Made by a program: the position numbers and the translations under genes. A stretch of 64,000 nucleotides of DNA from Odontocerum albicorne (Eukaryota > Arthropoda > Insecta > Trichoptera > Odontoceridae): the NCBI GenBank assembly GCA_949825065.1, contig OX463856.1, positions 14,011,238 to 14,075,237 on the forward strand. Direction: 5' to 3'. A model generated the notes under the pieces. It did no database searches. It was not told the DNA's origin and saw nothing but the letters and a program-made list of their open reading frames with translations. Every line of letters starts with the position of its first letter. Position 1 is the stretch's first letter. Below are positions 56,178-64,000 of this stretch, one piece after another.

Positions 56178-56322
56178 TTCCTGATCCTTCTGTCCCGGAC
56201 TACGTCCCCCAGGCATGACCTGGGGGACATAGTCCGGGACAGAAGAGCATACAACCTGAGGACGAGAAGAGCTGACGCCAACAGTCTTCGCAGACAGTGA
56301 GTTGGGATGGAGCCAGGGGAAG
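56178..56322 (+). mobile_element. 145-bp LINE insertion with 5' inversion and 15-bp duplication
   Basis: Exact direct repeats ATGTTTCCTGATCAT at 56163-56177 and 56323-56337 flank 145 bases. The insert's plus strand reads LGDIVRDRRAYNLRTRRADA in frame and stops soon after, like a LINE polymerase end. Its left side has a 27-base arm (56187-56213) that pairs with 56219-56245 with one mismatch around a 5-base loop, so the start of the insert is an inverted copy of its own sequence. This fits a 5'-truncated LINE copy with terminal inversion. Confidence 0.75.
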
Positions 56323-56499
56323 ATGTTTCCTGATCATATTTGTTGAGATGAAAACAATGGATACTCCAAAAAATGTAATTCATCGTAAGTGAACTGACTT
56401 TAAATTTATCAACGAGTTTTCATCATTGCAGTCATTGAATTTCAAGTTCGCAATCTCTGTCATATTTGGAATTTCTCTTCATAAAATTGAATTTTATTT

Positions 56500-57130
56500 A
56501 TTTCAAACATGCAACAAAAAACCTTTTTACTTTTATCATTCCGTACAAATGACAAAAACATCTTTTAATGTATACTATTCCATACATATGACAAAAACAC
56601 CTCACATATCATTTTCTATACACATAAAAAAAAACCTTTTTACTTTTATCATTTCATAGGTATGACAAAAACATCTTTATGCTTTATCATTCCGTACATA
56701 TGACATAAATAGCTTTTTGCTTATATCATTCCGTAAGTATGACAGAAACCCTTTTTATGCATATAATCCCTTACATTTAACATAAACACCTTTTACTTTT
56801 ATCATTCCGTATGCCATATGTCAAAAACATTTGCCAAAAAACACCTGTTTACGTATATTGTTCCGTACATATGACAAAAAAACTCGTTACGTTTATCATT
56901 CCGTATATGTAACAAAAATGCTTTTTTTCGATTATGATCCCGTACCAATGTCAAAAACACATTTTACTCATATTATTCCGTACAAATGACAAAAAAAAAC
57001 ATTTATAGTTTCATCATTCCGTACATATGATAAAATCACTTTTGTACGTATATTACTCCGTACATATGGAAAAAATGTTTTTACTTATATCAATCCTTAC
57101 ATATGAAAAAAAAACATTTTCACGCTTGAA
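56500..57130. repeat. Degenerate short-period minisatellite
   Basis: About fifteen copies of a unit like TTTTATCATTCCGTACATAT followed by GACAAAAACACC, roughly 35-45 bases apart with indels. No coding content. Confidence 0.8.
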
Positions 57131-58490
57131 CACAGATTTCAATGAAAAATTAAACACATTTTTATCTCTTTTTATCTTCCGTTTCCAAACAAATCGGCTA
57201 TGAAATGAAAGGAAACACCGATTCATCCAAACATTTTACCACCACTTTCCGAGGAAACTAACCGCGAAATGGTCAGGGGAGGCAAAAATTAACCATTAAC
57301 CGATACGATTTCGAGCGAATAACGGCTCTCAGACAATGGCTTTATAGCGGAATTTCCTGTGCCGGCCAATAGTTAGATGCTAATATTTGGATAATGACTC
57401 CCAAACACCGTTTTATAATTGCACGGTTTTCTTTTATGGCGAAAACTTTAAATTTCGTACCGAAAAACAAAGAAAAATCTTCTCTCTTCCTTACGTAAAG
57501 ATTTTTTTCCAGCCGTTACGAAAACCATATGGTGTGTAGCGTGAAAAGTATCAAGAATCTATATTGAAATTGTTTCAAAGTTATTTTAACCAGATGTTCA
57601 AACAAAATGACCGTGACAAACGATTACATTTTTAATTTACGTTTTTCCCCGTGAAAAACAATTTTAAAGAAGGCAAAATAACTGACCGAGAAATTTCTTC
57701 GAGCATTCTACAGCTAGACCACATAGTTAGTGGCTTTATTTTTCATATAACATAGTATGGTCTAAAGGGTGTCTGTAGATTGGAAAAAGATATGAATTCG
57801 AGTACACATATATGATTATACTCGTAATCGAAAACTACGCACATACACTACAACCTAAAGGCGAATATATTACTTTTACACATATGAAGATCTTCAAAGT
57901 TTTACAGCTATCATCTTCCAACCTTTTCACTCAACCTATTTGTATGTATTTTGTAATACTTTTAATTCATTGAAAATAGTGGCTTAAAATCCCAAGTTAT
58001 AACGCCCCCAAGAGGAAAATCTGCTTTTAACACGCCTGTATATAAATTGTCATTTTATTATAATTTTAGTGTAAGAATACATAGTGGAATGAAAATACAT
58101 GTGCCTGGGTCGATGCAGTCTCTTCCCGTCAACTCAACTGACATATGTATCTGATAATTTGACAACTGGTGCGATAAATAAGTTTTTTTTTGTCAGTATG
58201 TAACATAGAATGTTCCAAATCAGCAAAGGTTATAATTTTTTACAAATGTATTGTAGTATAATGAAATTGATCATTAGGTATATGTTATAGATAAAAATTA
58301 TTTCAAAAAGTTGCAAATAATTGCTTAATATTTGGTTTGATCCATTTTTTGTTGGAAGCAGTATTTTTGACCGTCAATGTCCAAATTTTTTTAAATATAA
58401 ATACATTTAGGTTTACTGATAGCAACATAGCATGTACATATAAAAATACATTCCGAAATCGCAAATATATCTCAAGATACACAGTAAAAA
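57131..58490. other. Non-coding stretch
   Basis: AT-rich; the frame 58337-58645 runs into the inverted 187-bp repeat and is not a gene. Confidence 0.4.
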
Positions 58491-58499
58491 AAAAACATT

Positions 58500-58605
58500 C
58501 AAGAGAGAAACTATCAAAAGGTCTGGCCTCATCTCATAGCATCCTCCGGCCGAGATACACCCCACCAACACAGGGCAAGCCCAGCCGCGAGGAAATCAGA
58601 TGTTT
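58500..58605 (-). repeat. Inverted third copy of the 187-bp repeat
   Basis: On the minus strand TTGGTGGGGTGTATCTCGGC and CCAGACCTTTTGATAG followed by TTTCTCTCTTGAATG match the two copies at 14.1-14.4 kb. Confidence 0.7.
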
Positions 58606-58609
58606 TTTC

Positions 58610-59745
58610 AACCCACACCCTCTTGACCAAAACTTGTCAACTTGACTCGGTTAAATATAGTTTAATAAATATATTATTCAATTTAGCAATACGGGACGCA
58701 GTGATATCGCTGAAAGGCTTTAAATGAGTATATTCAATGTGCAACAAACATCTCGATCGTACTGCAAAAATATGTTTAAGAAAAGCTGACGAAATTCAGT
58801 ATTGTGTTCAACTTCTATAGCGCTGTGTAAACGGGCGTACTGGTGACCAGTTGATCAAAATTATGATATTCTTTTATTAACTACAATCACATTAGATTCA
58901 ATTCCAAAGACAATTTTACATAGCGCCATTTAAATAACTAACTATTCTCAAGGACGCTGTAACTTGGGACTCGAACCTAATAATACTAAACAAATCACGT
59001 CTACCAGCTAGCGAAACATGTATAATACTTCCTTTGTATATAGTGCCACATTGTAAGATTATCGCCGTGTATCAATCTCTTCCAATCAATTGTAAAGATG
59101 TTTATAAAGCCTTTAGTGAAAACCCGACTAAAAACCTTTCTTTATTTCTAAAAAAATGGTTTCCAGTGAGGATTTAACCCGCAAACTCTTGAGTCGGATG
59201 ACAAGTTTCTTAGCAATTATTCACGAAGGTTGTCGTAAACACCTTCTGACTAGACACTGATAGGCTACGAGGAGAAAAAATACAAATTGTGACTCATAGT
59301 TTACAAAAGTCTTGTAACAATGGCGTTTTATTACATGGTAACATATTTATGTTACATCTACTGAACTTCGAAATTGAACCTTGAGATGTGTCACATATTA
59401 AACAGTCACGGAACTAAGAAGTTAAAGATGTTCGAAGATTTTCACAACTGTTTCCCCCTTTTAAAAATGATCTTCAATATTGTTTTGCGTGTGCAGCTTT
59501 AGGAAGCTCTTGAAGGCAGTCTTTTTATGGTATTATAATTTTTTTATTAAATATGAACACTACATTGTCGTATGTACACTATCCTAAACTTAAATCCGAC
59601 AGGGTTACTATAATACATTGAAAGATCTATAAAAAAATTGTAGTTCGTCTTTCATTCCTGTGATTTTTTTATCAAATATGTTTTTGTCAACATATAAAAA
59701 TACGGGATATTACCTAACGGTTACGGCCACCACCTATACGTGTAA
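58610..59745. other. Non-coding stretch with two SINE-like pieces
   Basis: tRNA-like fragments on the minus strand at 58963-59012 (GGTTCGAGTCCC, a good B-box) and at 59163-59215 (TTTGCGGGTTAAATC). Nothing else recognised. Confidence 0.4.
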
Positions 59746-59749
59746 TCTT

Positions 59750-60180
59750 TTTTCTTCTTCTTCTTCTAGATCTTGCGATCTGTTTAAACAGGATTTCAGT
59801 TTTGGTCCTGTGACGAAGATGTCCAAGTTTCTCTCCATCTCTTTGGTGGACGTCCCAGTGGTCGACAACCCTCTGGAATTTCGTGCATTACAATCTTAGG
59901 TATTCTCGCGGGGTCCATCCTCTCAACGTGGTCCCTCCAGAATCGTCTTCTCTGCCTACTCCATCTCACGATGTTTTCAATGTTACAACTTCTACGGATT
60001 TCCTCATTAGGTATCCTATCTCTAAGGGTTCTACCTATAATAGGCCGCAGTGTTTTCATTTCTGTTGTTCTGAGGAGGTGTTTCGTTCTAACAGAGTCTG
60101 CTCTTGCTTCGATTCCGTAAGTCATAACAGGTCTTATGCATGTTTTATATATTCTGACTTTGCTTTTTTTTCAATATTCT
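59750..60180 (-). pseudogene. LINE polymerase C-terminal fragment (family of 45.2 kb)
   Basis: The minus frame 59796-60125 reads RTKHLLRTTEMKTLRPIIG, IVRWSRQRRRFWRDHV and PLGRPPKRWRETW. TTCTTCTTCTTCTTC at 59751-59765 is the 3' tail. It shares the order and wording of motifs with the fragment at 45.2-45.66 kb. 5'-truncated. Confidence 0.7.
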
Positions 60181-60189
60181 TATTCTATT

Positions 60190-60225
60190 AATAGTGGGTT
60201 CAAATCCAAGTAAAAACACCCGTGG
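60190..60225 (+). repeat. SINE-like B-box fragment
   Basis: GTGGGTTCAAATCCAAG is a good B-box just past the LINE relic; no A-box is seen. Confidence 0.25.
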
Positions 60226-62225
60226 AGAGAGTTTGCTATCTAAAATGATGAAAAGCGATACCTTTGATCATCTAGTGATATAAGAGAAATGCTACATAAA
60301 TTGACTGAGCAAACTCTCTAATAGCTCAATTCAAGATGAGATTGAAAGAATGAATATCTTTAATGTGAAGATGATTTCCAAAGCGTTTAGAGGTTTTTGC
60401 GGCAGCGGGTCGTTTGAATTAAAATGAAATTACCCGAATTGTCTTGATATTTGGACCGGCCGAGATAATATCAATTTAATGACTTACTCATGCTGCGTCA
60501 GCACTTTACTCAGAAGGAGAGTACAAATAATAGACAAAGAGATGAAATAATTATATAAACATTTTTTAAACTGGTAATTAAAAAAATTGTCTACTTCTCC
60601 AAGTGCCATCTCCTGTTAAAAGTTGGTTGCCATCATGTTAATCTTTATTTTGTTTACCCGCCATGATGATAACAAGGGACAGATTTTTTTTTTTTTAGCA
60701 TGGCCACCGCTGAGCACCGTAGTAATTTGCTATACCTGGAACTTGGCACAACATTTGATTTTAGTTTTTATGGTTCTAAAATATATTGAATGCGATGGTT
60801 GAAGATAAACCTAAAATGTTTATCTTGTAGGATACCTCCGTCTAACTGTTTTTCTCTCAATTCTCCCTATGATCACTGGCTTCTCAACTCTTTCGTAATA
60901 CAGTATTCTTTCAAGCAGCATGCCCAAAGTTTTTATAATTTGAGGAAGTGAAGCAGAGGTTCGAAGAAGAATAGGAATGTGCAAAACCAGCCATGACAAG
61001 TCTGACAAAGATATTAATCATCCGATCTATACTGAGAAAAATCCAAATTTGTCTATTTAAGTCTGTAGGTCCATTGCAATGTATGGAGGGGAAATATGAA
61101 CGATGAGAAAGAAGTAAAGAATCATCTAAGACATGGAGATTTCTTAAAGGTTTTCATTAACATACATAAAAATAATCATAGCATACTAAGGGCATGTTGG
61201 TTGAAAAAAATATGAAAGTCTAGAAATGTGGCTATGGAAACAGCAGAGGGAATGCGAGCATTTTTTATTTTTATTTACGTGTTAAGTAATTACATATATG
61301 AATTCTTTATTTATAAAAAACAAGACAAATAATAAGCAAAAAATTTAGTAAAATTATATGGATCAGAGTTTATTGGCCTGCATTGGTCGTTTCGTCAGTA
61401 AAATAGGCTTTTGTGTGTATTTTACTGAGAACATATGAACAAAGAAAAACTAGTTGTTGTTTTTAACCGATTGTTTATTATTTAATGACTCGGCCATAAA
61501 CTCTCATTGAATTAATAATTTGTGAGACTTAATTTTTTTTATGTACCACACTAATCATCCCCTAGTATACTTCGTCGTTTAAGATGGAGTCCATCTCACA
61601 ATGTCCAGCATATAATCATAAAAAAATACGCCACACTTAAGATGTTATATTGAAATACACTGGTTTATATGTATGAAAAAAAAAGTATTACAAGAAACTG
61701 TTGAATAGTCAACCAAGATGTTAGTGAATTTTCTATTCCCTTTATTAGTATACATTTTGAGAACCTGCCTAATTTTCCATTCAAAAAATATTCAACACAA
61801 TCTAATTAAAAAATGACTAGATATTTCCTCAGTTATTTTGGAACATGTTAAATATGATTGGGTTATTTTTGCATATAAACGTTTATACTTAATACTGTAC
61901 GTGTGTTCATTCGGATATCTTTATCAAAAGTTGCATGCAAATATAAATATTATTTTAATCTGACAAAAGGTATATTCAAATAGCTTAGTTTGAGTTACAC
62001 TGATTGAAATTGTCCAAATTAGATAAGGTTTAAGAAATCTAATGGAAATAAATTAACTTCAATAAACCGGTATCTAGATTAAATAATCTGTCAATGTGTT
62101 TTCTAAGTATAAATTGAATCTGTTTTATACTCTGATATAAGGGTGTCCAATTTTGAACTTGGGGGTGGGAAATGAAGTCATTATCGTACCGTCTAAGCTA
62201 ATAATATTTTATTTGACATCTGTCA
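60226..62225. other. AT-rich stretch, nothing recognised
   Basis: No frame longer than 65 codons, no array and no clear element end. Confidence 0.4.
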
Positions 62226-62229
62226 TCTA

Positions 62230-63150
62230 AAAACCAGGCAAATTCATCATGCGATGCGACGTATCAAAACGGAAAAAAGTATCAGGTAAGCTTTCTACAA
62301 AATTTCGTGTTCTATTGTAAATACGATTGGCAGGTCGTAATCGTGTAAGAAATGATAACATAATTCACAACCTTATTAGTGAATTCGAAACATCCCGTTC
62401 GGTTCTTGATCCAGAGACGCCAGTGCGTAGTAGTGGTTTTTGTACAAACAAAAATATTCCTCGAATGAGTAAAATAACACCAAAAATTCATGAACCTCAA
62501 TCCGTTACTGGTCGCAGAAATCGGACATTTCCAGGTGCTTCATAAATAAATTTTTAACCAAAATTCTTGCATTCAAAATTCAGTTGACTCAAGAGCTTAA
62601 GCATACAGACCATAGGTATCACCATGTGTTTTCGATTGGATCCTAGAGCACATTGCAGGTGCTGCTAAATTTGGTAACAAAATCATCTTCAGCGACGAAG
62701 CCCATTTTCACCCCGGAAGATATGTAAATAAGCAAAATTATCATGTTTATGGAATAAAAACCCTTCAGTATATGAAAACAAACCAAAACATTCGTGTTGA
62801 GTAAAATTATGGTGTGAATTTTGAGCTGGATGTCGATTTGAGTGTCGTTGAATCGTCACCTTTTTTTGAAAACGAAGAATGCGAAATGGTTACTGTAAAT
62901 GACGAACTCTGTCACAACACACTGACAAACTTTTTATGACCCCAATTGTAGAATATAAACCTTGAGGATGTGCTTGTTCAGCGCGATGGCGCTACGTGCC
63001 ACATGAGAATGTAATTGAAAGTTATGCTAAAAGTGTGGTCATCTGCAGGAACAACTGATAAGATCATTTGCCAGATATTTTATTAGGAGCATAATTCCCA
63101 TGCCTCTTATTTACCACGAAATGCACGAATATAAACTGGCAAGTTTCTAA
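62230..63150 (+). pseudogene. Mariner-type (DUF4817-like) transposase relic
   Basis: Over about 900 bases the plus strand carries, with frame changes, a decayed DNA-binding half (62327-62545, with RNRVRNDNIIHNLISEF) and then the catalytic half: KIIFSDEAHFHP and RYVNKQNYHVYGI near 62682-62755 (first catalytic Asp block), a segment like FFENEECEMVTVNDE near 62865-62910, and LVQRDGATCH-like sequence near 62968-63000. The order is that of the mariner-type transposase also seen at 9.55 kb. Stops and frameshifts make it inactive. Confidence 0.7.
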
Positions 63151-63399
63151 AAATTATGAATATTTTTTTTTCCAAAAAATTAAACCATAAGTTCAAAATG
63201 GGACACCTTTGTATTAACCTATTAACACATCTCGTCCTCGTTGATTGGCCAATGGCATTGTTTGTTGGTTAAGTCACTGTCATTATTCGATTTAACCAGT
63301 TAAAAACACACAATCTCTAACAGGCTATAAGTAGATGTTTTTAGAAATTTTGTGCACATTTAAAGCTAGAAATGATCGCCAATCGACAGCTGGTGTTTC

Positions 63400-63890
63400 A
63401 AGGATTAAAAAAAACAGAAATCCATCCCAGGCTAAAATTAAAAGGACCAGACATCCATCCCAGGTAAAATTTAAAAGGATCAGGTTTCAAGGATTAAACT
63501 AACCAGAAATCCACCCCAGCCTAAAATTAAAAGGACCAGATATCCATCCCAGGTAAGAATTAATAGGACTAGGTTTCAAGGATTAAATGAACCAGAAATC
63601 CATCCCAGGCTAAAATTTAAAGGGCCAGACATCCGTCCCAGGTAAGAATAAATAGGACCAGGCTTCGAGGTTAAATAGAACCAGACATCCAACCCAGGTT
63701 AGTATTAATATGTGTCAAAGGTTAATAAGACCAGATATCCGGTTCTGTTTAGGATTTATAAGACCAGATTTCAAGAATTAATAAGACTAGACATCCATCT
63801 CAGATTTGGATTCATAGGACTAGGTTTCAAGAAATAATAAGACCAGACAACTGTCCCAGGTTTATAGGACCAGATATCCATACCTAGTAA
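63400..63890. repeat. Degenerate tandem array (ACCAGACATCCATCCCAGG type)
   Basis: Roughly a dozen copies of a 30-40 base unit reading like GACCAGACATCCATCCCAGG followed by a TAAAATTAAAAGG- or GGTTTCAAGGATTAA-type spacer; alternate units differ, so the true period may be about 70. Confidence 0.75.
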
Positions 63891-64000
63891 TTTATTTTCC
63901 TTACCTCATTAAAGGCTGCAACCAGGCAACCAGGCCCTAGATACAGTGCACTAAATAAACTTAAATATTAGGTCCTTACATATGAAATTGGCGTTTTGTT
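63891..64000. other. End of window, nothing recognised
   Basis: Short flank after the array; no feature seen. Confidence 0.4.

Overview
This window is AT-rich, repeat-dense animal DNA, most likely from an insect. The evidence is the mix of mobile elements: Ty3/Gypsy LTR retrotransposons, several families of 5'-truncated non-LTR retrotransposons (LINEs), mariner-type DNA transposon relics and tRNA-like SINE pieces of kinds common in insect genomes. I found no convincing host protein-coding gene, rRNA or functional tRNA, so the window reads as intergenic or intronic sequence. The species cannot be told from it.

The centre is a nested pair of related Gypsy-type elements. The outer element (19019-40690, + strand) has LTRs of 1246 and 1237 bp, a GGGT target-site duplication, a primer-binding site starting TGGCGCCCGAAC, an intact gag, a long pol (protease, reverse transcriptase, RNase H, integrase) and a purine tract before the 3' LTR. 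Its pol is broken near the integrase C-terminus. A long non-coding tail with tandem arrays follows, including one with an exact 93-bp period. A second element (26668-36884, - strand) sits in that tail. It has 1597-bp LTRs that look identical, a GTAT duplication, an intact gag and a largely deleted pol. Its gag resembles the outer gag, and both elements share the gag/pol junction: a slippery AAAAAAC a few codons before the gag stop, then a 9-bp stem built on ACCAACCC/GGGTTGGT. I infer that both make Gag-Pol by programmed -1 frameshifting. The inner copy is recent and probably depended on another element's enzymes.

Left flank (1-19018): a mariner transposase relic (about 440-800), a LINE C-terminal fragment (971-1381), further LINE relics near 2.5, 4.8, 8.2, 11.1, 13.5 and 16.8 kb, a second DDE-transposase relic (9.55-9.94 kb), a 40-bp minisatellite that includes LINE coding sequence (11.2-11.8 kb), a 107-bp tandem array (14.95-15.55 kb), a two-copy 187-bp repeat in a probable retroposon 3' end (14.0-14.5 kb), and SINE-like pieces.

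Right flank (40695-64000): LINE fragments at 41.8, 45.2, 46.6, 47.8-48.7 (the longest open frame), 49.0, 50.0, 54.2-55.1, 56.2 and 59.8 kb, foldback structures at 46.34 and 55.75 kb, a 17-bp minisatellite at 43.9 kb, degenerate short-period arrays at 56.5 and 63.4 kb, and a mariner-type transposase relic (62.2-63.15 kb). The LINE pieces are parts of reverse transcriptases that copy their own RNA at a nicked target; all are truncated and none looks active.
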